Assembly (NCBI RefSeq): GCF_923081025.1
Contig: NZ_CAKLPZ010000004.1
Span: 248,001 to 312,000 of the forward strand
Direction: 5' to 3'
DNA length: 64,000 bases
DNA from: Neolewinella maritima
GTDB lineage: Bacteria; Bacteroidota; Bacteroidia; Chitinophagales; Saprospiraceae
The notes under the pieces are model-generated. The model made no database searches and was not told the DNA's origin. It worked only from the letters and a program-made list of their open reading frames with translations. The stretch's first letter is position 1, and each line of letters opens with the position of its first letter. Made by a program: the position numbers and the translations under genes. This document shows positions 54,330-62,911 of this stretch, one piece after another.

Positions 54330-55137
54330 CACCTTCGCTATCGTCGGTAGCGGCCACCTGGCCTGGCACCTCAGTCAGCTACTCGAGGGGCCGGTGGTAG
54401 TTGTTTCACGCAGCGGTAGTCCGGCCGACTGGCCGGTACCCATCATCACCCATCGCGAGCTAGCTAACTATCACCTCAAGGCTGTATTTCTTGCCGTACC
54501 CGATAATGCGATTGCCGGAGTAAGCAGACGGCTCTCGGAAATTCTGCCCCCTACGCTACCGGTGTATCACACGAGTGGTGCGACCCCCCTCGACCGGATC
54601 GATCCATACTTCACGGAACGTGGTGTACTCTGGCCCATCCGATCGCTACGGCTTGGCGAACCGGTGAGCGACTGGCGGGATCTTCCGCTGGTCGTGTATG
54701 CCAGCACCACCAGCACGCGGACACTAATTACCGCAGTAGCGCGGGCGCTCAGCGATACGGTGGCCTACCTCGACGACGAGCAGCGGGCCCAACTACATTT
54801 GGCCGCGGTGTTTTCCAATAACTTCGTCACGGCGCTTTACGATGTAGCGCACCGGCTTTGCCAGCAGGCGGATGTTCCCTTCGATTTGCTGCTGCCGATC
54901 ATGCGTCATACTGCAGCACAGCAGGATGGCACCCCACCCCGCGACCGACAGACCGGAGCGGCCGCCCGTGGAGATACCGCTACTATCGACCGGCATCTAG
55001 CGCTGATCACTGTCCCGGCTTACCGGGATATCTACCGCAGCCTAACCGACCTAATCCTCCAGTATCGGCTGCCCGAGCACAACGCGGACCTCCGGCGTGA
55101 TGCGGACGACGACCTTCAGGATGAGGGGATCGCGTAG
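54322..55137 (+). CDS. Rossmann-like plus DUF2520 domain protein
   Basis: A 271-residue protein of the F420/NADP-reductase-like superfamily. The N-terminal dinucleotide fold begins FAIVGSGHLAWHLSQLL and continues VFLAVPDNAI and YHTSGATPLD; the C-terminal helical DUF2520 domain includes HLAAVFSNNFVTALYDVA and LLLPIMRHTAAQ. It resembles ketopantoate-reductase-like dehydrogenases, but substrate and cofactor are not known. It overlaps trpF by 8 bp, so is co-expressed with the trp genes. Its last 87 bp overlap an antisense gene. Confidence 0.88.
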   Translation: MDDTFAIVGSGHLAWHLSQLLEGPVVVVSRSGSPADWPVPIITHRELANYHLKAVFLAVPDNAIAGVSRRLSEILPPTLPVYHTSGATPLDRIDPYFTERGVLWPIRSLRLGEPVSDWRDLPLVVYASTTSTRTLITAVARALSDTVAYLDDEQRAQLHLAAVFSNNFVTALYDVAHRLCQQADVPFDLLLPIMRHTAAQQDGTPPRDRQTGAAARGDTATIDRHLALITVPAYRDIYRSLTDLILQYRLPEHNADLRRDADDDLQDEGIA

Positions 55138-55491
55138 GCTTGCCTTGGTCTGACGCTGTAGGCGGTAGGCCGTCCGGATGGCGGTGAATACCATGGTGAG
55201 GGCGGTTTCCCCCTTATGGGCGGCCATTCGTTCCTGTAGCGCTTCTTCACTCCAGTCACTGTGCTGCCCTAGCAGCTCTACATTTAGGGACGGGCTTAGG
55301 GCGAGCGCCATAGAGAAGCTCGTGATCTCCAATCCGTACCCTGCTAGCGTAGGAAAGATATCTAGCCAGTCTTCGATGAGTTTGTTGGTCCGTTCCCGGG
55401 TGCCCTCGCCTACGGTGCTGGCCAGTCCGGCTACCGCTTTGCGGGCCCCGTCGAGTATGTCGTCTAGCATGGCGTGCATATTTTTGGTCAA
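55051..55491 (-). CDS. conserved hypothetical helical protein
   Basis: A 146-residue protein, not assigned to a named family. Residues 5-55 form a helix-rich start (MLDDILDGARKAVAGLASTVG) and the middle reads GYGLEITSFSMALALSPSLNVELLG, a strand-rich region I believe recurs in Bacteroidota hypothetical proteins. The end (ILKVVVRITPEVRVVLG) is again strand-like. There is no signal. It overlaps the convergent DUF2520 gene by 87 bp, so the overlapping DNA codes on both strands if both are real. The reading frame is compact and protein-like, which favours it. Confidence 0.55.
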   Translation of the reverse strand: MTKNMHAMLDDILDGARKAVAGLASTVGEGTRERTNKLIEDWLDIFPTLAGYGLEITSFSMALALSPSLNVELLGQHSDWSEEALQERMAAHKGETALTMVFTAIRTAYRLQRQTKASLRDPLILKVVVRITPEVRVVLGQPILED

Positions 55492-55617
55492 GTTCGTCAG
55501 CTTGGATCGAATAGCGTTGGCTATTCGACGGGGGGCACGCGGGGCTAGACCATCGCACCGGCGTACGCGCCCGTAGCAGCTTACCGCCTTTGTCTTCGGT
55601 AATTGACAATTCCTCCT

Positions 55618-55625
55618 TACCTTTG
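55618..55625 (+). promoter_or_regulatory. candidate -7 promoter element of rplU
   Basis: TACCTTTG matches the Bacteroidota -7 consensus TAnnTTTG and lies 38 bp before the rplU start. A TTTG at 55589-55592 is a possible -33 element but the spacing is longer than usual, so only the -7 part is well supported. Confidence 0.5.
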
Positions 55626-55663
55626 CGCCCCGAAATCATTTTTTTCACCAACATCATACTCAG

Positions 55664-55978
55664 ATGTTTGCAATCGTAACCATAGCCGGTCAGCAATTCA
55701 AAGTTGAGGAAGGTCAGGAGATCTTCGTCCACCGGTTAGAAGCCAAAGCCGGCGACTCCGTCAGCTTCGACGCAGTGCACCTCCTCGCCGACGGCGATGA
55801 CGTCACCGTAGGCACGCCGATGCTCAGTGGCGCCTCCATCGGCGCTACCGTCGTTGACCCCCTCGTCAAAGGAGACAAAGTCATAGTCTTCAAGAAGAAG
55901 CGCCGCAAGGGCTACCGCGTCAAGAACGGACACCGGCAGCAGTACACCAAATTGAAGATCGACTCCATCGCGAGCTAA
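55664..55978 (+). CDS. rplU: 50S ribosomal protein L21
   Basis: A 104-residue large-subunit protein that binds 23S rRNA. It has the L21 start MFAIVTIAGQQFKVEEGQEI and the family end KKKRRKGYRVKNGHRQQYTKLKIDSI. It is the short, plain form; unlike many Bacteroidota L21 proteins it lacks a C-terminal extension. It is followed 157 bp later by rpmA, which here carries an extension instead. Confidence 0.97.
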   Translation: MFAIVTIAGQQFKVEEGQEIFVHRLEAKAGDSVSFDAVHLLADGDDVTVGTPMLSGASIGATVVDPLVKGDKVIVFKKKRRKGYRVKNGHRQQYTKLKIDSIAS

Positions 55979-56135
55979 TCATTCCCTCAACCAGTTTCAG
56001 CCACCCAGTTGGTCTATGTCGCTATTTTCCTGCTTTTGCCGCGTCCACGATTCGGTGAAACCAAGTAAGATTAAGCGACCGGCTTTTCGCTGAATAGCGG
56101 ACTTCGGGCGGCGAAAACAAGAAAATACTATTGTT

Positions 56136-56972
56136 ATGGCACATAAGAAAGGTGTTGGTAGTACCGATAACGGTCGCGACAGCCACTCCAAACGGCTCGG
56201 CGTCAAGCTCTTCGGTGGCCAGGCTGCACAGGCCGGCAACATTATCATCCGTCAGCGCGGCACCAAGTACCACCCCGGTACGAATGTCTACATGGGCAAG
56301 GACTTCACCATCCACGCACAGGTAGACGGTAAGGTAGCTTTCCGCAAGGGTCGGCTAGACCGCATGTTCGTCAGCATCGAGCCGGGCACTACGGGCGACG
56401 TAGCAAATGCTACCGCACCGAAGCAGGCCAAGCAGAGTAGCCGCACGAATAGCCCCCAGGCGTCCGCACAGCAGGATACGTCGAAGACATCCACTGCAAA
56501 AGCGAAGGACGTAGAGATCAAGGCTACCCTTACGGCTGATGTAGATCCCGCTCCCGTACATCTGGATGACGCACCCGAGATGCCCAGTGTGGCACCCGGT
56601 ATCACCGACGAAGCTGAACTAGCTGTAGCTACCGCCGATCAGGGCGGTGCGCTCAATACGGCCGAAGTGACCGGCAGCGATATGCCCGAAAACGTGGTAC
56701 TACCCAGCGGTCGCAAGGTCAAGCTGAACGACCTGACGGTCATCGAGGGCGTAGGTCCGGCCATCGCCGGTCTGCTCAGCGCCTCCGGCCTCAACAGCTG
56801 GCGCGCCCTGGCGGATGCCGATCAGGACTTCGTACAGGGTATCCTGAACGACGCGGGTCCTAACTACAAGGTCCACAACCCCGGCACCTGGTCCAAGCAG
56901 GCTGCATTGGCTGCCGACGGCAACTGGGATGAGCTGGAGCAACTGCAGAACGAGCTCCAGGGAGGGAAGTAG
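56136..56972 (+). CDS. rpmA: 50S ribosomal protein L27 with a C-terminal HhH-like extension
   Basis: A 278-residue protein. Residues 1-86 are a normal L27: [49 protein letters not shown] low-complexity, Ala/Thr/Asp-rich linker (about 87-190) leads to a domain from about 195-278: [18 protein letters not shown], a helix-hairpin-helix-like segment, then [39 protein letters not shown]. This domain resembles the extension found at the end of L21 in many Bacteroidota. It could contact rRNA or other proteins near the exit or assembly site. The mature L27 N-terminus is normal. Confidence 0.93.
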   Translation: MAHKKGVGSTDNGRDSHSKRLGVKLFGGQAAQAGNIIIRQRGTKYHPGTNVYMGKDFTIHAQVDGKVAFRKGRLDRMFVSIEPGTTGDVANATAPKQAKQSSRTNSPQASAQQDTSKTSTAKAKDVEIKATLTADVDPAPVHLDDAPEMPSVAPGITDEAELAVATADQGGALNTAEVTGSDMPENVVLPSGRKVKLNDLTVIEGVGPAIAGLLSASGLNSWRALADADQDFVQGILNDAGPNYKVHNPGTWSKQAALAADGNWDELEQLQNELQGGK

Positions 56973-57012
56973 ATACGCCTTCCCCGGTAGGAATGCCGGC
57001 AACCACAACGAA

Positions 57013-57051
57013 GAACGCCCGATCGTGCACTGCATGATCGGGCGTTTTTTA
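57013..57051 (+). terminator. intrinsic terminator of rpmA
   Basis: A stem formed by ACGCCCGATC (57015-57024) and GATCGGGCGT (57036-57045), with an inner TGCA pairing, is followed by TTTTTT at 57045-57050. It is 40 bp after the rpmA stop and is a strong Rho-independent terminator. Confidence 0.9.
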
Positions 57052-57552
57052 GTTCCACACGTGCCCCCAGGTGGTTTGACGCCTGATGAGAACATGGTTG
57101 GGATAGCTGGCCTGGTTCGGTAATCCCCTTGTCGTCACGTACCGAAGTACGATCCGAGCCCTGACAAGTCGAAGGGTTTGAGGCCCGCCCTAGACAGGCC
57201 GAAGTCACTTCCCAATTTAAATAAATTGTAGGGTCAACCAATTTTGAGACCCGTGTGGATAGGTGAAACGCGCTACGGCACATTTTGATCTACGGCGGGC
57301 CATTTATGTGGCATCCTGCTGGACCACCACACCGCACGTTTCAAAGGAATATGCGCATTCATTTAATAATGCGTACCTTTGCGGCCGCGAGCCAGGACTC
57401 CTTGCTTCCTCCGATCCAGCCTCGCCTGTAGCTGCGCTCCTTGCGTACTACTCACATTCGGACCGAAGCCCTTCACTACGTCGCGCCAGTCAGGCTGCCG
57501 GGACGTCCCTCCCCCCGCTCTTCTGTTGGGGGCTCCTTCAATAGTATACTTT
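57052..57552 (+). other. long gene-free leader of the DEAD-box helicase
   Basis: A 501-bp stretch without a convincing gene. It holds the TACCTTTG element at 57374-57381 (a candidate -7), which would put a transcript start near 57388 and leave a leader of about 165 nt. The leader includes a C-rich/G-rich inverted stretch near 57515-57530 (CCCCCCGC ... GGGGGC) that could fold. Short frames here look non-coding. Such leaders are common for cold-induced helicases, but that is inference. Confidence 0.55.
57374..57381 (+). promoter_or_regulatory. candidate -7 promoter element of the DEAD-box helicase
   Basis: TACCTTTG exactly fits the TAnnTTTG pattern of Bacteroidota promoters. No clear TTTG or TTG element was seen at the usual distance upstream, so confidence is moderate. 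Confidence 0.45.
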
Positions 57553-58797
57553 ATGGATTCACGTCCCTCCCGCTCCGGCAAAGGCCGCGGCAATAGCAAT
57601 GGTAATCGTAGCGGCGGCAAGCGCAGCTACGGTGGTGGCGGTGGCAACCGGCGCGGTAGCGGCGGTGGTCGCTCCAACCACAATTATATTCCCCTACCCG
57701 CCGATATGATGGTCCACGAAGGCGTAGCCCTCAAGACCGTCGAGTACAAGGCCGACAGCAAGTTTGCCGACTGGAAGATCAACGCCAAGCTCAAGAGTGC
57801 CATCAAGGCAGCCGGCTGGGTATACCCCACCGAGATCCAGGAGAAGTCCTTCGAGGACATCGCCGCCATGAAGGATGTCATGGGTATCGCTACTACCGGT
57901 ACCGGTAAGACGGGTGCCTTCCTGATCCCCCTGATCGATGCGCTGCTGGAAAGCGATAAGCCCTTCCAGACGCTAGTGCTGGCCCCCACCCGGGAGCTCG
58001 CGCTGCAGATCGAGGAAGAGTTCCGTGCCCTCACCATCGGTATGAAGTACAACGCCATCACCCTCATCGGTGGCCGCAACATCAACACCGACATTGTCAA
58101 CCTGAAGAAGCGCAGCTACCACCTCGTCGTAGCTACCCCGGGTCGCCTCAAGGATCTGTACCAGCAAGGCAAGATCGACCTACAGGAAGCTTCCGTGCTG
58201 GTGCTCGATGAGTTCGACCGGATGCTCGATATGGGCTTCCAGAAGGACGTCATGTGGCTGGCCGATAAGATCGGTGAGCGGGATCAAACGCTGCTTTTCT
58301 CCGCTACTCTAGATAAGAGTCAGCAAAAGCTGATCGACCACTTCCTGACTGATCCGATCACCGTGGCAGTAAGTAGTGGACAAGCATCCGCCGAGCACAT
58401 CAACCAGACGGTGCGCTACGTAGCCCCGGACGACAAGTTCGATACGCTGATCGAGATGCTCAAGGAGCCCGAGATGAAGCGCGTGCTGATCTTCGCCGAG
58501 ACCAAGCACCGCGTCAAGAAAGTGACCAAGAAGCTCAATCAGGCCGGTATCTCCGCCGACGAGATCCACGGCAATAAGAGTCAGAACTACCGCCAGAAGG
58601 CCCTAGGTGCCTTCAAGCAGGGTAAGATCAAGGCCCTCTGTGCTACCGACGTAGCTGCACGTGGTCTTGATATCGACGACATCACCCACGTGATCAACTT
58701 CGAGGCGCCTACGGACTACGATACGTACATCCACCGTGTGGGTCGTACCGGTCGTGCCGGAAAGGGCGGCGAGGCGATCACGCTGTACGATAAGTAG
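57553..58797 (+). CDS. DEAD-box RNA helicase
   Basis: A 414-residue ATP-dependent RNA helicase. Residues 1-45 are a basic Gly/Ser/Arg-rich (RGG-like) tail (GKGRGNSNGNRSGG) that may bind RNA. The core has Q-motif sequence before GWVYPTEIQEKSF, Walker A ATTGTGKTGAF, motif II as VLDEFDRMLD (DEFD rather than DEAD), motif III SAT, and motif VI YIHRVGRTGR. It has no extended C-terminal RNA-binding domain, so it resembles the RhlE type. The start ATG 57553 was chosen; longer in-frame extension is leader. Confidence 0.93.
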   Translation: MDSRPSRSGKGRGNSNGNRSGGKRSYGGGGGNRRGSGGGRSNHNYIPLPADMMVHEGVALKTVEYKADSKFADWKINAKLKSAIKAAGWVYPTEIQEKSFEDIAAMKDVMGIATTGTGKTGAFLIPLIDALLESDKPFQTLVLAPTRELALQIEEEFRALTIGMKYNAITLIGGRNINTDIVNLKKRSYHLVVATPGRLKDLYQQGKIDLQEASVLVLDEFDRMLDMGFQKDVMWLADKIGERDQTLLFSATLDKSQQKLIDHFLTDPITVAVSSGQASAEHINQTVRYVAPDDKFDTLIEMLKEPEMKRVLIFAETKHRVKKVTKKLNQAGISADEIHGNKSQNYRQKALGAFKQGKIKALCATDVAARGLDIDDITHVINFEAPTDYDTYIHRVGRTGRAGKGGEAITLYDK

Positions 58798-58821
58798 TAT
58801 CATTACCCTACCCACTACTGA

Positions 58822-58864
58822 AACAGCCACGAATGATCGCTCATTCGTGGCTGTTCTGTTTTAC
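58822..58864 (+). terminator. intrinsic terminator of the DEAD-box helicase
   Basis: A perfect 15-bp stem, AACAGCCACGAATGA (58822-58836) with TCATTCGTGGCTGTT (58841-58855), a TCGC loop, then CTGTTTTA. It is 25 bp after the helicase stop. It may also act for the convergent terC gene, although the minus-strand T-run is weaker. Confidence 0.88.
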
Positions 58865-58907
58865 TTGCTATCATCATCCGCACCTGCGTCCCCGCCCGCT
58901 GCGGTAC

Positions 58908-59765
58908 CTACTCCATGCGCGCGTACTCCCCCTTGTCGGCGGCCTCCTGCGCGTAGGTGTTGAGTTTGACCTGATGGCCCTTGCCCTTTGGCCGGATGCG
59001 CATATTGAGAAACTCTACCAGCAGCGAGAAGGCGATGGCGAAGTAGAGGTAGCCCTTGGGTACCGTACCGATGTGGTTGTCGAATACGACCAGATCGGCC
59101 AGGTGCCCCCCTTCGACGATGAGCATGAAGCCGATCAGGATCAGGAAGGCAAGGCCCAGCATCTGTACCGTGGGGTTGCGATTGACGAAGTTGCCGACCG
59201 GCACGGCGAAGAGCATCATGATGGCCACCGAGATGACTACGGCGATGATCATGATCAGCAGTGCACCGTAGAGTCCGTTGGTCATCCCAACCGCAGTGAG
59301 GATCGAATCGAAGCTGAACACGATGTTGATGATGGTGATCTGAATGATGACCGACTGCAGGGAAGCACCCACGGAGGGAGTACCCGGATCGCCGTCGACG
59401 TGCTGATCGCCCTCGAGCTTGTGATGGATCTCGGAGGTCGATTTGTAGAGCAGAAAAATGCCACCGGCTACTAGGATGATGCTCTGTCCGCTGAAGCCGC
59501 CGCTGGCCCAGCCCCAGTCGAAGCTGAAGAAGGGGTCCTTCAGGGATACCAGCCAGGACACTGCGAAGAGCAACGCGATACGCATCACCATAGCCAGAAT
59601 GAGGCCTACATTGGTGGCTTTCTTCCGGTCCTCTTCCGACTTCAGCTTTCCAGAGGCGATGGAAATGAAAATGATGTTGTCGATACCCAGCACGATCTCG
59701 AGGAAGGTCAGAGTAAAGAGGGAGAGCCATACGGCACCGCTACCGAAATCGGGGATATCAAACAT
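58908..59765 (-). CDS. TerC family membrane protein
   Basis: A 285-residue integral membrane protein with about seven to eight segments. It has the TerC hallmarks LEIVLGIDNIIFISIASGKL and NIVFSFDSILTAVG, whose acidic residues in the membrane are thought to bind metal. TerC proteins act in metal (manganese) export or in folding of exported metalloproteins. The start ATG 59765 (MFDIPDFGSG) is family-typical; upstream in-frame sequence overlaps the divergent gene and was rejected. Confidence 0.92.
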   Translation of the reverse strand: MFDIPDFGSGAVWLSLFTLTFLEIVLGIDNIIFISIASGKLKSEEDRKKATNVGLILAMVMRIALLFAVSWLVSLKDPFFSFDWGWASGGFSGQSIILVAGGIFLLYKSTSEIHHKLEGDQHVDGDPGTPSVGASLQSVIIQITIINIVFSFDSILTAVGMTNGLYGALLIMIIAVVISVAIMMLFAVPVGNFVNRNPTVQMLGLAFLILIGFMLIVEGGHLADLVVFDNHIGTVPKGYLYFAIAFSLLVEFLNMRIRPKGKGHQVKLNTYAQEAADKGEYARME

Positions 59766-59805
59766 ACAGCCAAAACTACCCCCCGGGGCATTTGTTTGTC
59801 CGGCC

Positions 59806-60294
59806 ATGAAGGAAACAAAATTCCGCCGCCTGCGCCGGGACGAACTCGAGGAGGTCAAGCCGCAATTCGTAAAGTTCCTGAGCGTGAACGGGATCGATGC
59901 GAGCAGCTGGGTCGCGATCAAGGAAGACGAATCGCGCCGGGCCGATGCCCTCATCCTGCAGTTCAGTCAGATCGTATTCGCCGGCGTGATCGACAAGGTC
60001 CGGTACCTGGTGCACCGTAAGCCCCACGACCTGCGTACCTACCGTACCGGACCGGACAAGATCGAAATGCGGGGTCTGCTCATCAGTGGAAGCACCCGGG
60101 TAGACCTCACCGATACCACCCTCTCCCCGCAGGACATCTTTACCCGCCTGAAGGAAGACGGTGCCACCCCTAAACTGTACACGGCCGAACGGGCCTACAT
60201 ACCGATCGGTCGGGATCAGGATATCTTTCTGCGCATGGAGGAAGGCGCCCTGATTGACAACGGAGACCTTTTTCATCTGCTGGACGGACTGTAG
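59806..60294 (+). CDS. DUF6495-like conserved Bacteroidota protein
   Basis: A 162-residue cytoplasmic protein. It starts MKETKFRRLRRDELEEVKPQF and contains SQIVFAGVIDKVRYLVHR and a C-terminal MEEGALIDNGDLFHLLDGL. I place it in the DUF6495-type family of unknown function known from Bacteroidota; this rests on overall resemblance, not a search. It is divergent from terC by 40 bp and 70 bp upstream of the GH3 gene. Confidence 0.6.
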   Translation: MKETKFRRLRRDELEEVKPQFVKFLSVNGIDASSWVAIKEDESRRADALILQFSQIVFAGVIDKVRYLVHRKPHDLRTYRTGPDKIEMRGLLISGSTRVDLTDTTLSPQDIFTRLKEDGATPKLYTAERAYIPIGRDQDIFLRMEEGALIDNGDLFHLLDGL

Positions 60295-60364
60295 CTTATC
60301 TTACTTTCCACCGTACCGAATAGCTTTACCTTCGCTTCTCGCCGCCACTCAACGCTACCCACCT

Positions 60365-62749
60365 ATGTTACTGCGCATCCTGCCCTGTGTTTGTCTCCTG
60401 CTCGGTGCGTGCGACCGGGGTATAGAAGTAGCTCCCGCTCCGCAGGCTATCCTGGCCGACAGCCCACGAAGTAATACCGAGTTGGCGATCTACCGGGACG
60501 ACCAGCAGTCCGTCACGGACCGCATCGCCGACCTGATCGGCCGCATGACCACCGAAGAAAAGGTTGCACAGATCACGGCCGTCTGGGCGGATAAACACAG
60601 GATGGAAGATGCGGATTATGCCTTCGACCCCGGCAAGGCTGCGGCAGTGATCCCCCACGGGATCGGTCACCTGACCCGTCCCAGCGAGCTCTCGGGGAGT
60701 GGTGAGCCGGGCCGCAGCGGCGATCAGGAGATCGCCTACGTCAACGCCATTCAGAAGTGGCTGGTGGACAGCACCCGCCTGGGTATCCCGGCGCTGGTAC
60801 ACGAGGAGAGTCTGCACGGCCTGGCCGCCAGGGATGCCACCAGCTGGGGCCAACCGATCTCTGTAGCGGCCACCTTCAATCGGGACCTTACCCGAAGACT
60901 TTATGCCACCGCAGCCCGGCAGGCCGCCAGCCGCGGCGCGCACGTCGTACTCACTCCCGTAGTAGACGTAGCCCGCGACCCCCGCTGGGGCCGTGTGGAG
61001 GAAACCCTCGGGGAAGATCCCTATCTGGCCGCGCAGATTGGGCTTCAGGCCGTGCTCGGATTTCAGGGAGATGACGATACGTGGAATGAAGGCGAGGTCT
61101 TCGCCACCCTCAAACACATGGCCGGACATGGCGAGCCCGAGGGCGGCAACAACATCGGTCCGGCACACATCAGTGAGCGCACCCTGCGGGAGGTGTTTCT
61201 CTACCCCTTCAGGTATATCGTAACCAACGGCAAGGTGCGTAACATCATGGCCAGTTACAATGAGGTCAACGGCATACCCAGTCACGCCAACGGCTGGATG
61301 CTCAATGACGTACTGCGCGGGGAGTGGGGGTATCGGGGCGCGGTGGTATCGGACTACTTCGCCGTCAAAGAATTACACAGTCGCCACGCCGTAGCAGCCA
61401 CCCTGAAGGAAGCCGCCGTCCGCGCCATCACCAGCGGCGTAGATATCGAACTACCGGATCGGGAGGCTTTTCCTTTTCTGGTCGAGGCCGTCAATCAGGG
61501 CGAGCTCAGCGAGGAAGTACTCAACACCGCAGTAGGCCGTATCCTGCAGCAGAAGTTCGACCGCGGGCTGTTCGAGAACCCCTTCATCGAGCCCGGTACG
61601 GCCCTGTCCAACACACCCGCGGATGATGCGCTGGTGCGGGAGGCCGGTACGGAGGCCATGATCCTGCTCAAGAACGATAGCGTGCTTCCCCTGGCGGACG
61701 GACTCACCATCGCCGTCGTCGGGCCGAATGCCGATAAGGTCCTTCTGGGGGGCTACAGCGACCAACCACAACACTTCATCACCCTACGCCAGGGCCTGGA
61801 GGCCTACACCGCCGCGAACGGAGGCAGCGTGGTGTATTCCGAAGGCACCCGCCTTACCGAGCCCGGTAGCTGGTACAAGGATACCGTTATAGCCGTGCGT
61901 GCGGAAGACGACCGCGCGCGCATTCAGCAGGCACTCGAGGATGTAGCGGATGCTGACGTGATCATCCTGGCCGTAGGCGGTAATGAGCTCACCAGTCGGG
62001 AAGCCTGGGCCGAAGGTCACTTAGGCGATCGACCCAGCCTGGACCTCATGGGCACGCAAAACGAACTGATCGATGCCCTGGCGGAACTCGGCAAACCGAT
62101 GATCGGACTGGTCTTCGGCGGTCGGCCTCTGAACATCAGTAATCTGATCGATAAGTCTGACGCCGTTTTTCAGTGCTTTTATCTGGGACAGGAGACAGGC
62201 CACAGCGTGGTGGACGTATTATTCGGCCGGGTCAATCCAAGCGGTAAGTTGCCCATCAGCATCCCGCGCTCCGCCGGTCACATTCCGGCGTACTACAACT
62301 ACAAGCCTACCGCCCGCCGGGGCTACCTGTTCGAGAACGTGAATGCGCTGTACCCCTTCGGCTATGGCCTGAGCTATACGGATTTCGAGATCGGTATCCC
62401 TCAGCTGGCGGCGGATCAGATCCAAGTCGACGGCACTACAACGGTAAGCGTAAAGATCACCAACACCGGCGACCGCCCCGGCAAGGAGGTTGTACAGTTG
62501 TACATCCGCGACGAGTACAGTACGGTGACCCGCCCCGTCAAGGAACTGAAGGGCTTCGAGAAGATCTACCTCGCCCCCGGGGAGACCAAGACCGTTACCT
62601 TCGAGCTCGGACCGGAGCAGCTGGAGTACCTCAATCAGAATATGGAGTACGCCGTGGAACCCGGCACCTTTCAGATCATGATCGGCAACAGTAGCCGGAC
62701 GGAGGATCTGCGGCAGGTGACACTGACGGTCATGGGTCAGGCCAAGTAG
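60365..62749 (+). CDS. lipoprotein glycoside hydrolase family 3 (beta-glucosidase-like)
   Basis: A 794-residue GH3 enzyme, exported as a lipoprotein (LPCVCLLLGAC, Cys16). The (alpha/beta)8 domain contains HEESLHGLAARDAT, ARDPRWGRVEETLGEDPYL, KHMAGHGEPEGG and the nucleophile Asp in VVSDYFAVKEL near 328-333. The second domain has AVVGPNADKVLLGGYSD and DVIILAVGGNELTSRE. A fibronectin III-like domain ends the protein (NTGDRPGKEVVQLYIRD). Substrates of such enzymes are beta-glucosides or xylosides. The TACCTTCG at 60327-60334 is a possible -7 element. Confidence 0.95.
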   Translation: MLLRILPCVCLLLGACDRGIEVAPAPQAILADSPRSNTELAIYRDDQQSVTDRIADLIGRMTTEEKVAQITAVWADKHRMEDADYAFDPGKAAAVIPHGIGHLTRPSELSGSGEPGRSGDQEIAYVNAIQKWLVDSTRLGIPALVHEESLHGLAARDATSWGQPISVAATFNRDLTRRLYATAARQAASRGAHVVLTPVVDVARDPRWGRVEETLGEDPYLAAQIGLQAVLGFQGDDDTWNEGEVFATLKHMAGHGEPEGGNNIGPAHISERTLREVFLYPFRYIVTNGKVRNIMASYNEVNGIPSHANGWMLNDVLRGEWGYRGAVVSDYFAVKELHSRHAVAATLKEAAVRAITSGVDIELPDREAFPFLVEAVNQGELSEEVLNTAVGRILQQKFDRGLFENPFIEPGTALSNTPADDALVREAGTEAMILLKNDSVLPLADGLTIAVVGPNADKVLLGGYSDQPQHFITLRQGLEAYTAANGGSVVYSEGTRLTEPGSWYKDTVIAVRAEDDRARIQQALEDVADADVIILAVGGNELTSREAWAEGHLGDRPSLDLMGTQNELIDALAELGKPMIGLVFGGRPLNISNLIDKSDAVFQCFYLGQETGHSVVDVLFGRVNPSGKLPISIPRSAGHIPAYYNYKPTARRGYLFENVNALYPFGYGLSYTDFEIGIPQLAADQIQVDGTTTVSVKITNTGDRPGKEVVQLYIRDEYSTVTRPVKELKGFEKIYLAPGETKTVTFELGPEQLEYLNQNMEYAVEPGTFQIMIGNSSRTEDLRQVTLTVMGQAK

Positions 62750-62770
62750 TTACCTTGAGCCTTTTAGGAT

Positions 62771-62805
62771 AGAAAAACCCAGCCCGACGCGTAGTCGGAC
62801 TGGGC
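62771..62805 (-). terminator. intrinsic terminator of the S24 regulator
   Basis: The minus strand forms a stem of CCCAGTCCGAC with GTCGGGCTGGG (one mismatch) and a TACGC loop, followed by TTTTT at 62777-62773. It stands 107 bp after the regulator's stop codon in reading order and suits the minus-strand gene better than the GH3 gene. Confidence 0.75.
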
Positions 62806-62846
62806 AGCAAAACAAAAAAACAGCAGGATAGGTCCTAACCGACAAA

Positions 62847-62880
62847 GCGGTGGCCCGGCGCCGTTGGGCCGGACCACCGC
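62847..62880. repeat. GC-rich inverted repeat between GH3 and S24 regulator genes
   Basis: GCGGTGGCCCGGC and GCCGGACCACCGC pair over 13 positions with one mismatch, around a loop near CGTTGG. It lies between the two convergent genes and could act as a terminator aid or mRNA-end stabiliser. No T-run follows. Confidence 0.5.
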
Positions 62881-62911
62881 CTGAAGGGGATCGTATACCA
62901 CCGGGTGGAGC

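Noticed and set aside
56864-57283. Minus-strand frame over the rpmA terminator
   Set aside because: It crosses a strong terminator and the end of rpmA; its sequence is shadow-like.
57263-57544. A 93-residue frame in the DEAD-box leader
   Set aside because: No family resemblance and biased composition; it lies in a predicted untranslated leader.
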